Both the position numbers and the translations under genes were made by a program. From Bacteroidales bacterium (GTDB lineage: Bacteria > Bacteroidota > Bacteroidia > Bacteroidales > UBA932), in NCBI GenBank assembly GCA_016291185.1, contig JAEFAI010000001.1, positions 1-64,000 on the forward strand: a stretch of DNA of 64,000 nt, read 5' to 3'. Of this stretch, positions 17,954-25,846 are shown piece after piece. The notes beneath the pieces are model-generated. The model did not search any database and was not told where the DNA came from. It was given only the letters and a program-made list of their open reading frames with translations. Each line of letters opens with the position of its first letter. The first letter of the stretch is position 1.

Positions 17954-20389
17954 ATGAAAAGAACCCACATACTGCTCCTGCTGGCCGCGACGCTCGCGGC
18001 CGGAGCCTGCACCATCGAGCCCCTCGCGGAGCACACGCAGGTGCCCATCCGACTGACCACCGACATCGCCCTCACACGCGCCATCGCCACCCCCACCCAG
18101 GAGACGCAGCTCGTCTCCGGGCAGACCGTCTATGTCTGGGCCAACCACGAGGCCTCGGCGGGCGTGTCAGATTGGACGCAGGGTGCGTATCTGAAGGCCT
18201 GGACACTGACAGCTGATGGCAGCGGTGCGCTCGCTGGAAGCGAACAGTATTATGGCGAGGGTACGCTCTCAATGGTGGCCATCCACGGCAATTTCTCCTT
18301 CACGGAAGGAATAGACGCTTTCCCGGGTACTGTAGTGCACAGCGTGGCAACCGATCAGCATGCTGCGGGCGGCTACGAGCGGTCGGATCTGATGTGGTGG
18401 AGCACTGCCGGGCAGGGGGCAAGCGTTGGCGCCATCCCCGTCACGTTCTCCCGCAAATTGTCGAAAATTGAGATTACGCTCGTGAGCGGGGATTACAGCG
18501 AGGATGAGTTGGACCATGCGAGCGTGACGCTGCAGAACGTGCTGCCAGACGTGGCGCTGAACCTATCCGACGGGAGCATCGGTACAGCCTACGGCGTACC
18601 CGTCACGATCACTCCACGCAAGACGGGAAAGGTCAACTACGAAGCCATCCTGCCCCCGCAGCAGAAGCCGCTCGACTTCATCGAAGTCAGCCTGCACGGC
18701 ACCGTGATCCACGTCGATGCGCAGGTCAGCGAGTTCGACGGGAACACGCGATATCCGTATGATTTGAGTCTCACGCACAAGGACGTCCGCCTCAACCCCC
18801 TCTGGTACGTCGCGGAATACAATGTTAACTATGACGGCGCCAACTACAGCTGGGCCACCAGCCCGGATGAGGGGTATTATTTCTCGTGGGAGGATGCTTA
18901 TTATGCGGCGAAACAGTTCTCTGGGTGGCATTTACCCACAGAGCAGGAGTGGAATAGTATTGTTCCCGGCCGCGATGCATCCCATGCTGCGGTGAATCTT
19001 TGGTCGATTTCCAGCGGGGCGACCTACTCCAACACGACGTACCTCAGCTTTGGCTACAATGACGATACTTATGGATTGGCCGGATATATGACCGAGAAGT
19101 CTTATTGGTATCACCATAGCGATAATGTCGTATATGCCGTCCGGTATTGCGATTCCGATTATTGTTCGGTATGGAAATATGAAATCGTCCCGAATGGCCA
19201 AAGCGCCGCCAATCCAATGATGTTCATTATTAGCAGTACACTACTCGGAGAGAGCCTTTCTACCAGCGAAGCTGCCACCCGCTTTGGAACAACAGCCTCA
19301 AATTGGGAAACCGTCTATTTTGGAAACGATGAAGCGATTGGAGCCGTGCAGCGCGTGTTCTCCGCTCGTGGCACCGCATCGGGTAGCGGCACCACCGCGT
19401 CAGACCGTCCAGGTAAAGTTGGGTTTTACTGGTCTTCAACTATGTACCCGACCAGCACAACTAAATTTCACTTATCCCTAACTTCTGCCGGGTATGGCCT
19501 TGGTGCTAGCGCTTCGAATATGGGTTCTCCCGTCCGCCTATTCCACACCAACCGGGATCCCTACTGGGGAATAGAAATCGGAGATATCATCCTGAGCGAC
19601 GGTTCCTGGGCTACTACGGAGAATATTGCGTCCCGATTGTCAGCCGACAATACGTTGCGGCCCGTCGCAATCGTTTTCGCTACAACCACCGGAACGAAAG
19701 CCATTAGGATGCCAGAATTTGATACGGACAGGCAAAAGAACGGGAAAGGGAATTATTTCCATGGCTATGCGATGGCTCTTAGAAACTGCTCTGGTTCATT
19801 GACGGAATGGTGTAACAATACCGGAGGCCTTCGGACAACTCTAATAACGAGAAGTACACCGGCAACGCTCACTACATTGGCTGATATAAAAGCGGACTAC
19901 AAAGGCTTCGAATACTGTACGAATGCCAAAGCATATTGTACAACCAATGGGATTGCGATCTCCAATCTTTATGCGATTAGAACAGCCGAGACGTATAGTA
20001 CCGCTGTGGCGCCAAGCCGGACCAGTGGATGGTTCTTGCCAAGTGTTGGGCAGATCTATTTGGAACTTAAAGCGTTCTACAGTTCTGTCATTACGGGCTC
20101 GGAATCGTGGTCGGGTCCATCGGGTACTTATTACTTGGATGGAAGTACCGCAGCCGTTACAGCTATTAATAACTATATAAAGGGGGAAATGGGAAACAGT
20201 ATCTACACTACGTATTTCCAGCCATTTGAACAAGGTTTTTATCACTACACAAGTACCGAGTCTGATGCCACCCATATGTATTATCAACCTTTTAACAAAA
20301 GCTCTGATGATAATAGGATTAAACTGAGCGCGGCTTATACAAAGGCTGGTGGCTTTACAGCTGTCGTTCGCCCCATCCTGGCGTTCTGA
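17954..20389 (+). CDS. Fimbrillin with lectin-like C-terminus (probable tip adhesin 3, expressed copy of a switchable pair)
   Basis: An 811-residue lipoprotein (LAAGAC, Cys19; IALTRAIATPTQ, Arg42). The fimbrillin module is ~1-275. Residues ~280-535 form a lectin-like domain (NPLWYVAEYNVNYDGANYSW, GWHLPTEQEWNSIVPG, YCSVWKYEI, FGNDEAIGAVQRVFSARG, MGSPVRLFHT). Residues ~536-811 form a second module (IEIGDIILSDGSW, GWFLPSVGQIY, HYTSTESDATHM, AVVRPILAF). Two DNA blocks recur inverted in cassette B: 18427-18682 (253/256 identical) and 18794-18883 (88/90). After them the two genes diverge strongly. The 3' half is AT-richer than the 5' half. Recombination in the first block would replace its adhesin end by that of cassette B. 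Confidence 0.85.
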   Translation: MKRTHILLLLAATLAAGACTIEPLAEHTQVPIRLTTDIALTRAIATPTQETQLVSGQTVYVWANHEASAGVSDWTQGAYLKAWTLTADGSGALAGSEQYYGEGTLSMVAIHGNFSFTEGIDAFPGTVVHSVATDQHAAGGYERSDLMWWSTAGQGASVGAIPVTFSRKLSKIEITLVSGDYSEDELDHASVTLQNVLPDVALNLSDGSIGTAYGVPVTITPRKTGKVNYEAILPPQQKPLDFIEVSLHGTVIHVDAQVSEFDGNTRYPYDLSLTHKDVRLNPLWYVAEYNVNYDGANYSWATSPDEGYYFSWEDAYYAAKQFSGWHLPTEQEWNSIVPGRDASHAAVNLWSISSGATYSNTTYLSFGYNDDTYGLAGYMTEKSYWYHHSDNVVYAVRYCDSDYCSVWKYEIVPNGQSAANPMMFIISSTLLGESLSTSEAATRFGTTASNWETVYFGNDEAIGAVQRVFSARGTASGSGTTASDRPGKVGFYWSSTMYPTSTTKFHLSLTSAGYGLGASASNMGSPVRLFHTNRDPYWGIEIGDIILSDGSWATTENIASRLSADNTLRPVAIVFATTTGTKAIRMPEFDTDRQKNGKGNYFHGYAMALRNCSGSLTEWCNNTGGLRTTLITRSTPATLTTLADIKADYKGFEYCTNAKAYCTTNGIAISNLYAIRTAETYSTAVAPSRTSGWFLPSVGQIYLELKAFYSSVITGSESWSGPSGTYYLDGSTAAVTAINNYIKGEMGNSIYTTYFQPFEQGFYHYTSTESDATHMYYQPFNKSSDDNRIKLSAAYTKAGGFTAVVRPILAF

Positions 20390-20441
20390 TTCGCCTCGAA
20401 ATATAACTGTCATTCGTCGGTTGGGGGAGCCGGCGAATGGC

Positions 20442-20466
20442 GAATGGAGGCGCTCATTGAGCGCCT
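20442..20466. terminator. Bidirectional terminator-like palindrome between adhesin 3 and the Rpn gene
   Basis: A 12-bp inverted repeat (GGAGGCGCTCA / TGAGCGCCTCC plus flanking T/A) lies between two convergent genes. Its right half, GCGCCTCCATTTATAG, recurs at 24011 beside the truncated cassette B, where the left half has been replaced by fimbrillin sequence. Confidence 0.6.
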
Positions 20467-20470
20467 CCAT

Positions 20471-21436
20471 TTATAGATTCTTGATTTGTTCCTCCGTCAA
20501 GCCGGAATACTTGACAATCTTTTCAATAGGCTCGTTGTCTTCCAGCATTCGCCGGGCGATGGCGAGCGCTCCTTTCTCCATGCCATCATCGAAACCGTCC
20601 TTGTAATTGGCGGTTGCGATGCTCTCTTTTTCGATGTCGGAAATCATGGCTCTGAAGTATTTGATTCGTTCCTGATCCGGCAGGGAATTCGTGCGCGCGG
20701 CCTCCAGCACGGGCCGCATCCGCTCCGGGATCCCCTTGGGGTTCAGCGCAAAGTTATGTATATTTTTCAATAAATGAAACCATTCCTCCTTCGGATCCAG
20801 CGACTCGAAACTGTCCTTCGCGAGCCGGGGCAGCTCGCAGAAGTTCAGTGAGATGTACTCACCATAAAGCTCCCCGGTGTCCTGCTCACGGAACTCATAG
20901 GTGTAAACGACCTTTCCGGGAGGGCAGTCAATGTGCTGCATCTTGAAGTTGACGAAACAAATCACATAGACCGGATACACGGCCGTGTACTTCTCTCCGC
21001 GATGGAGCTGCTTGACGAAGTTGGCCGCGCCATAGTAGGCAATTCTGTCCTTGAAGTCGGTGTTCTTCTCCTGTTGCATCTCGACGATGATGCGTCGCCC
21101 GTCGCGCAGCTGGCAGACGACATCCATGATGATGTTCCTGTCGTCCGGCTGGAAGCGGTCGATCTCGTTGGGAAGCGGCTTTTCGACCTTCAGGTCCATC
21201 TGCATCAAGTCCCGCAGGAGCATTTGCAAAAGGTCCAGGTTGTTCCCGAAGACGTGCTTGAAGGCCCAGTCGCAAAGCAGGTCGATGTAGGGGCGGTCCA
21301 TGACGTCGCGGACAAGCCTGAGTTTCTCCGGCTGAGTCAGTGAGCGGTACCGCTCATATTCGTTAACGATGGCATAGTAAAGGCCCAGCTGCTCCTGGGT
21401 CATCTGATCGGTGAGGATTTGAAGCTTTTCAGTCAT
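20471..21436 (-). CDS. Rpn-family PD-(D/E)XK nuclease / transposase-like protein (B)
   Basis: A 321-residue Rpn/PDDEXK_2 protein, reading from the ATG at 21436 (MTEKLQ); a longer frame starting at 21559 has no family match in its extra 41 residues. Motifs are YIDLLCDWAFKHVFG, MLLRDLM, Asp105 (IIMDVVCQL), Glu119-x-Gln121 (IVEMQQE), VYVICFVNF, and the tail EPIEKIVKYSGLTEEQIKNL. It is longer at the N-terminus than Rpn A and clearly paralogous, not a recent copy, except that the 3' ~60 bp is nearly identical to that of Rpn A and the remnant. It lies within the 5.6-kb interval bounded by the inverted fimbrillin repeats, convergent to the operon. Confidence 0.86.
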   Translation of the reverse strand: MTEKLQILTDQMTQEQLGLYYAIVNEYERYRSLTQPEKLRLVRDVMDRPYIDLLCDWAFKHVFGNNLDLLQMLLRDLMQMDLKVEKPLPNEIDRFQPDDRNIIMDVVCQLRDGRRIIVEMQQEKNTDFKDRIAYYGAANFVKQLHRGEKYTAVYPVYVICFVNFKMQHIDCPPGKVVYTYEFREQDTGELYGEYISLNFCELPRLAKDSFESLDPKEEWFHLLKNIHNFALNPKGIPERMRPVLEAARTNSLPDQERIKYFRAMISDIEKESIATANYKDGFDDGMEKGALAIARRMLEDNEPIEKIVKYSGLTEEQIKNL

Positions 21437-21563
21437 GGCTTTTTTCCGGTGAATATCGGAAGAAAAACAATGCGGGTCAGTAAGATTCGTATTTTTAACG
21501 AGGGGTGTGGCGGCAGGTTGATAGAAATTGACGGGGATTTGGCATTGGGCGCTGGGCATAAAG

Positions 21564-21584
21564 ATTCCGGGTCAAGCCCGGAAT
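21564..21584. repeat. REP-2 palindrome (ATTCCGGG...CCCGGAAT) with degenerate followers
   Basis: ATTCCGGG / CCCGGAAT with a 5-nt loop, followed up to ~21660 by several degraded units ending in CCCGGAATGACGGG. Same family as the in-frame insertions in the TolC-like gene (43309-43329) and the P-loop protein (24810-24828). The stretch 21437-21714 holds this, the Rpn leader and no gene that I can support. Confidence 0.6.
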
Positions 21585-21937
21585 GACTACAATGTGCCCG
21601 GGATGGCTAAAAGGGTGCCCGGAAGGGTGACAAAGGGGCCCGGAATGACGGGAAGATTAAAAACCGAGGGGTAAAGCAGAGTGCCCGTGAGGGCACAGTC
21701 AAGCACAGGCTATCTTAGATACCCCTATATCTCCGATAATACGCCTTGACTCTCACAACCTTGCCACGGAAACGTCGGCGATGCGCACGCACCCGGACAA
21801 GAATCGGATACTCCACTCTAATGGAAATCCGAACTTCGTCGTACGGTGTTCTCATAAAGTATGATTTATAGTCTAAAAGATGAAGAACATGTGGAGGAGG
21901 TTCGAAAGTACTCCCCTCGGTTAAGTCGTTATAGAAT

Positions 21938-22005
21938 AAAAAAAAGGACACCTATTAGGGGATAGATGTCCATTCATGGGGATGTTAGACTAAACATCAT
22001 ACTTC
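21938..22005 (-). ncRNA. Candidate small RNA or attenuated leader (~66 nt)
   Basis: Minus strand: a strong promoter (22011-22040) is followed after ~45 nt by an intrinsic terminator. The terminator has stem 21946-21955 / 21962-21971 (GGACATCTAT / ATAGGTGTCC, one G-U pair), a 6-nt loop, then eight U (21945-21938). A second hairpin GATGTT / AACATC (21981-21998) lies before it. The predicted transcript contains an 8-codon frame ATG ATG TTT AGT CTA ACA TCC CCA TGA. It lies between silent cassette B and Rpn B. It could be a free-standing sRNA or an attenuator for transcription toward Rpn B. Confidence 0.48.
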
Positions 22006-22010
22006 GGCTG

Positions 22011-22040
22011 CAAAGATAAAGAAAAAACTTGATCTGCCAA
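22011..22040 (-). promoter_or_regulatory. Minus-strand promoter for the candidate small RNA
   Basis: Read on the minus strand: TTG (22040-22038), 19 bases, TATCTTTG (22018-22011). This matches the Bacteroidetes consensus fully. The only thing it can drive at short range is the ~66-nt terminated transcript ending near 21938. Confidence 0.62.
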
Positions 22041-22098
22041 AACTTTTGGCCAAACGCCTCCCACCGTCATTCGGCGGAGGAGCGAGGGGCGGGCGGGG

Positions 22099-24010
22099 TT
22101 AGAAGGCGAGGACAGGACGGCAATTTAAATTGTTGCCATCACCGGTAGCACGAGTTCCCGTGACAATACAGATGCCCTGACTACTATTGAACCATACGTA
22201 AGTCATATAGCTTGCATTATACTCCGTACAGGTTTGATATCCTCCGGCGAATGTACTGAATGTGGTCCCAGTTGCGGTCAGAACGCTAAACTTATTATTG
22301 AGGTTTGTGGTATATGTCGTATAGGATGCGGCGGTATTATCATACCAGATGCCGGCAGACGGGTTGGAGACGCCTCCCAAATGGATAAGAATCTTCTTCC
22401 ATTGCCCTGCGCTGGGCAGGAACCAGCCGGTGCTGTTCTGTGGAGCAGGCAGTGCGGTATAGTTATAGCACATTTTGTGGCATGTGCCAGCCGCATCACG
22501 TTTAGAATACGTCCTGGCATATCCTTTATAGTATTTGGCGTCTGTCATGGCAACGTTATTCGCCAGGTAATCAGTTCCGTCTTGCGTTCCATATCCTGAA
22601 TTCCCGATATTTTTTGCGCATAAGACCAGGGCGCGGCCTTTGGATTTGGTGGTGTAGCGGCCGAGGCCGCTTTCGGTGGCGGCGTTGCCGATGGCGGTGC
22701 CGTCGTTGACAAAGGCGATAATGCCGATGGCGGTGCGACCTTCTTGCTTGATGTATACGGCGTCATTGGCGTTGAAGATGTAGCCGTCTGAACAGACGAT
22801 GTCGCCGACCTTCAGATCGCTCGTTGAAGAAGTCTCTATCGTCGTCTTTGCTTTTGTTCCTGTCCGGAACAGACGGATGCGACGACCATAGGCTTTTCGA
22901 TCATTTACGCTATCCACATAGGAAAAACCCGAGGCGAAGACCAGAACATAGGCGTCGTTCGCATTCTGGGATGTAGCCGACCAATGGTACACGCTGGCTG
23001 GCAAGGAGTCTGCTGTCGTGCCACTTCCGGTACCGCTGAATCCAGAGATCCCAAACGACCTAAAAACGGCGCCGATAGCCGGATCGTTACCGAAATATAC
23101 ATCATTCCAATGGTTTGTGTACCAACTCGCTGCCGCCGCAGAGGTATTGTCAATTGTTCCAACAAGCGTTGCATAGACAGTCATTCCATTCCCGGTCCAG
23201 ACATATTTCCAGGCCGAACAATATTCTGTGCCCAGGAAACGAAGCGCGTGAAGTTCCGTGCTACTGATAGTCTTCCAATAGGAGGCCTCGGGGATGCCGG
23301 CTTGTGTGTCGGGATTATATCCAAATACGACAGTCTGGTTGGAGGCTTTATATGTGCCAGTCCCGGAACTGTCAAAGGTCCAAATGTTAGTCAGGTCTCC
23401 CCCGGGAGAAATGCTCCACCATTCTGCTTGTGAGGGCAGGTGCCACCCACTGAACTTGTCACCGGAATCGATATAGTAGCCGCTGATGCTATTGGGCGAG
23501 GCGGCATTCGCGTTCCCCTTGGTTGTGAATGCATTCATCGCGTCTTTCCAACTGAAATAATACCCCTCATCCGGGCTGGTGGCCCAGCTGTAGTTGGCGC
23601 CGTCATAGTTAACATTGTACTCGGCGACGTACCAGAGGGGGTTCTTGCGGACATCCTTTCGCTCAAGCGTAAGGTCATAGGGATAGCGGGTGTTTGCGTC
23701 GAGCTCCTCGACCTGCGCATCCACCCGGACCACGGTGCCGCCGAGCTCGACGCGGATGAAGTCCAGCGGCTTCTGCTGCGGGGGCAGGATGGCTTCGTAG
23801 TTGACCTTTCCCGTCTTGCGTGGAGTGATCGTGACGGGTACGCCGTAGGCTGTACCGATGCTCCCGTCGGACAGGTTCAGCGCCACGTCTGGCAGCACGT
23901 TCTGCAGCGTCACGCTCGCATGGTCCAACTCATCCTCGCTGTAATCCCCGCTCACGAGCGTAATCTCAATTTTCGACAATTTGCGGGAGAACGTGACGGG
24001 AATGGCGCCA
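22099..24010 (-). pseudogene. 5'-truncated fimbrillin adhesin (silent cassette B)
   Basis: An open frame with no ATG at its 5' end (first usable codon is a TTG at 23979; 626 codons from there). From 24010 it matches adhesin 3 internally (AIPVTFSRKLSKIEITLVSG). Signal peptide, lipobox and the first ~157 residues are missing, and the sequence switches at 24010/24011 into Rpn 3' sequence. From the TTG, ~112-370 is a lectin-like domain (NPLWYVAEYNVNYDGANYSW, GWHLPSQAEWWSISPG, FGNDPAIGAVFRSFG). Then comes a module like the end of adhesin 1 (VGDIVCSDGYIF, GIIAFVNDGTAIG, GWFLPSAGQWKKI, CRPVLAF). The adhesin domains are intact, so it looks like a stored alternative end, not a decayed gene. Confidence 0.8.
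23755..24010. repeat. 256-bp inverted repeat partner of 18427-18682
   Basis: Reverse complement of 18427-18682 with 3 mismatches by direct reading. A second shared block (23554-23643 against 18794-18883, 2 mismatches in 90) follows after a diverged stretch. This mosaic pattern is typical of gene conversion or recurrent recombination. The outer repeat ends are ~5.6 kb apart and enclose the 3' parts of adhesin 3 and cassette B, Rpn B and the candidate small RNA. Confidence 0.85.
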
Positions 24011-24215
24011 GCGCCTCCATTTATAGATTCTTGATTTGTTCCTCCGTCAGGCCGGAATACTTGATAATCTTTTCAATAGGCTCGTTGTCCGCCAGCATCC
24101 GCCGGACGATGGCGAGCGCTTCTTTCTCGATCCCTTTCTTCTCCGCATAGCGGATCTGGTTGCGTATGTCTCGTTCCGTGGTCATGGCGTATTCGTAAAT
24201 ATTTCCTGCCGTAGC
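24011..24215 (-). pseudogene. Rpn-family gene remnant (C-terminal fragment)
   Basis: The minus strand encodes TTERDIRNQIRYAEKKG...ADNEPIEKIIKYSGLTEEQ, the C-terminal ~55 residues of an Rpn protein, nearly identical to the end of Rpn A. Just upstream (24198-24215) a short match to RQEIF of Rpn A appears, with about 50 bp between the two segments deleted. No nuclease core is present. Its 3' flank equals the 3' flank of Rpn B (24011 onward against 20461 onward) and abuts truncated cassette B. Confidence 0.75.
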
Positions 24216-24270
24216 CCTGCCGCTCCTGGCGGAGAAGGATAGGTGTGCAAAAAATTGCCATTCTACGCGG

Positions 24271-24338
24271 AAAAACTGGACACCTCCCCCTGGTTTTTGG
24301 CAAATAATGCCGTTTTGGGGGACAGGTGTCCAGTTTTT
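24271..24338. repeat. Long inverted repeat, A-run/T-run bounded
   Basis: AAAAACTGGACACCT (24271-24285) pairs perfectly with AGGTGTCCAGTTTTT (24324-24338). CCCCC/GGGGG and GGCA/TGCC stems are nested inside. It could work as a bidirectional terminator or be a small mobile-element relic. The core GGACACCT also occurs at 21946 and 24363. The stretch 24216-24706 otherwise holds only repeats. Confidence 0.5.
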
Positions 24339-24375
24339 TTGCACCAGAAGCCGATTTGGTGGACACCTGTCTGAG

Positions 24376-24612
24376 ATTCGCCGGTCGGAGCCGGCGAATG
24401 ACGGGGAAGGTAGGTCGGAGCTTTGCGACACAGGGGGTCCGGGGGGTTAGCCCACCGGTCATTAGATTCGCCGGTCGGAGCCGGCGAATGACGAGAGGGG
24501 AACCGGCGAATGACGAGAGGGGAACCGGCGAATGACGAGAGGGGAACCGGCGAATGACGAGAGGGGAGCCGGCGAATGACGAGAGGGGAGCCGGCGAATG
24601 ACGAAAGGGGGG
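24376..24612. repeat. REP-1 palindromes plus a six-copy 22-bp tandem repeat
   Basis: Two complete REP-1 palindromes (24376-24399 and 24466-24489: ATTCGCCGG, 6-nt loop, CCGGCGAAT). From the second, a tandem array of the 22-bp unit CCGGCGAATGACGAGAGGGG plus AA/AG runs at 24481, 24503, 24525, 24547, 24569 and 24591; the last unit is slightly changed. Each unit is one half of the palindrome plus a GA-rich spacer, so slippage probably expanded it. Degenerate units continue to ~24650. Confidence 0.8.
24413..24455. repeat. Third dispersed repeat (GC-rich), related inverted copy at 39217-39262
   Basis: The pattern TCGGAGC-TTTGCGACACAGGGGG followed by a run of G and CCC resembles the reverse complement of 39217-39262 (CGGAGCGAAGCGACAGAGGGGG). 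Function unknown. Confidence 0.4.
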
Positions 24613-24706
24613 CGGGTATGACGAGGGGACGAAATGACGGGAAGGTTGTGTGTTTTCTTTTTTTTACGTACCTTCGCTGAATCAGCTAAAACTAATTTAA
24701 CCGTTT

Positions 24707-25618
24707 ATGTGTAAGGTATCGCGGACATATTCCGTGGCAGGGTTCTTTTTCCGGGTACGAGCCGAGGCGGCACTGTTGGACGAGATGGATAACTTGCGGC
24801 CGTTTGAGGTCCCGGGTCAAGCCCGGGATGACGAAAAGGGTGCCCGGGATGACGAATTCCTTTTTACATTGGAACAAGGGGCGAATCTGCCGGAGGAGAC
24901 CGGCGCGCCGGTCTTTCACCGGGGCGACGGCCCGGAGGCGCCTGAGATGGCCATTTTCGAACTGGCGAAGAGCTACCTTTTCCGCCTGCGGCCGCTGCCG
25001 GGCTGTCCTTTTGCCGCGTGGCTGGAGGTGGATCGTTCTTTTTCGCAGGCGCGCCTGCTTCTCTCCGGATCGGACAACGCATTCGGGCTGAACAGTTCCT
25101 TGCTGATTCTTCTTTCTTTTACCATGGCCACCCGTAGTGCCTTTGAGATCCAATCGTCCGTGGTGATGCATGAGGGACGGGGCTTCCTCTTCCTGGGGCC
25201 CGACGGGACTGGGAAGACTACCCACAGCCACCTCTGGCTGGAGCATTTCCCTGGGACCGAACTCCTCAGCGACGATTATCCCATCATCCGCATCATGCCG
25301 GACGGGAGTGCGTGGGTGTACGGGACGCCCTGGAGCGGCAAGACGCCGTGCTTCAAGCCGGTGGGTGTGCCTGTGGGGGCCGTGGTCCGGCTCCGGCAGG
25401 CTTCGGAGAATACGATCTCGCGGATCTCTCCGCAGGAGGCCCGCAACATCCTGATGGTGGCTACGCCGGCTTTTCGGCCGTTCCCGCATCAGGCGGAAGG
25501 CCTGCACCGGACCCATCAGACGTTGGCGGAGACGGTTCCTTTTTATTCGCTGTGCTGCCGTCCCGATGAAGCGGCCGCTCGGCTTTGCCGCGAGACGGTT
25601 CTGGGGGCGCAGGAATAA
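24707..25618 (+). CDS. HprK/PEP carboxykinase-like P-loop protein
   Basis: A 303-residue cytosolic protein with Walker A GPDGTGKTT (164-172), SDDYPII (Asp189-Asp190) and YGTPWSGK (205-212), the arrangement of the HPr kinase/PEP carboxykinase-like fold. Such stand-alone proteins in Bacteroidales have unknown substrates; some relatives sit in peptide-modification clusters, but no partner is visible here. Residues 34-50 (VPGQARDDEKGARDDEF) are encoded by a REP-2 palindrome (24810-24828) and a half copy, an in-frame insertion in the N-terminal region. A promoter-like TTG-N20-TACCTTCG precedes the gene. ATP binding is likely; the reaction is unknown. Confidence 0.62.
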   Translation: MCKVSRTYSVAGFFFRVRAEAALLDEMDNLRPFEVPGQARDDEKGARDDEFLFTLEQGANLPEETGAPVFHRGDGPEAPEMAIFELAKSYLFRLRPLPGCPFAAWLEVDRSFSQARLLLSGSDNAFGLNSSLLILLSFTMATRSAFEIQSSVVMHEGRGFLFLGPDGTGKTTHSHLWLEHFPGTELLSDDYPIIRIMPDGSAWVYGTPWSGKTPCFKPVGVPVGAVVRLRQASENTISRISPQEARNILMVATPAFRPFPHQAEGLHRTHQTLAETVPFYSLCCRPDEAAARLCRETVLGAQE

Positions 25619-25635
25619 AAACTTGTTCTCGCCCT

Positions 25636-25690
25636 CAATTCGGCAGGGCGACCTATACGCTGAACATTACCGCCGTCAAGGGAGATAGGG
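25636..25690 (+). pseudogene. Possible fimbrillin C-terminal fragment
   Basis: Frame QFGRATYTLNITAVKG resembles the closing strand of fimbrillins (compare QYTFNITDL in cassette A). No start or upstream domain. The match is short and may be chance. Confidence 0.25.
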
Positions 25691-25703
25691 AACCGGGAGA
25701 ACG

Positions 25704-25738
25704 AAAAAAGCCTTTCAGCATCGCTGAAAGGCTTTTTT
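25704..25738. terminator. Bidirectional intrinsic terminator
   Basis: A perfect 16-bp stem AAAAAAGCCTTTCAGC / GCTGAAAGGCTTTTTT with a 3-nt loop. It serves the minus-strand tRNA-Lys pair and the plus-strand P-loop gene. Confidence 0.85.
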
Positions 25739-25741
25739 GTG

Positions 25742-25814
25742 TGCTCCCTTAGGGGCTCGAACCCTAGACACCCTGATTAAGAGTCAGGTGCTCTACCAAC
25801 TGAGCTAAGGAAGC
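25742..25814 (-). tRNA. tRNA-Lys (anticodon CTT)
   Basis: 73 nt, full cloverleaf: acceptor GCTTCCT/AGGGAGC, D arm GCTC...GAGC, anticodon arm CCTGA-CTCTTAA-TCAGG (CTT reads AAG), T arm TAGGG-TTCGAGC-CCCTA, discriminator A. CCA is not encoded. Confidence 0.95.
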
Positions 25815-25846
25815 AATATTGTCAAACGAAAGCTCGTTCACTCTTG

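Noticed and set aside
12514..20389. Diversity-generating retroelement acting on lectin-like domains
   Set aside because: The fold is suitable, but no reverse transcriptase, template repeat with adenine-specific differences or Avd-like gene is in the window.
21715..21951. 78-codon minus-strand frame as a protein gene
   Set aside because: Its GTG start lies inside a terminator stem and it has no recognisable domain; the promoter upstream is better explained by a short terminated RNA.
24466..24612. CRISPR-like array
   Set aside because: The 22-bp units are directly adjacent without unique spacers, and no cas gene is present.
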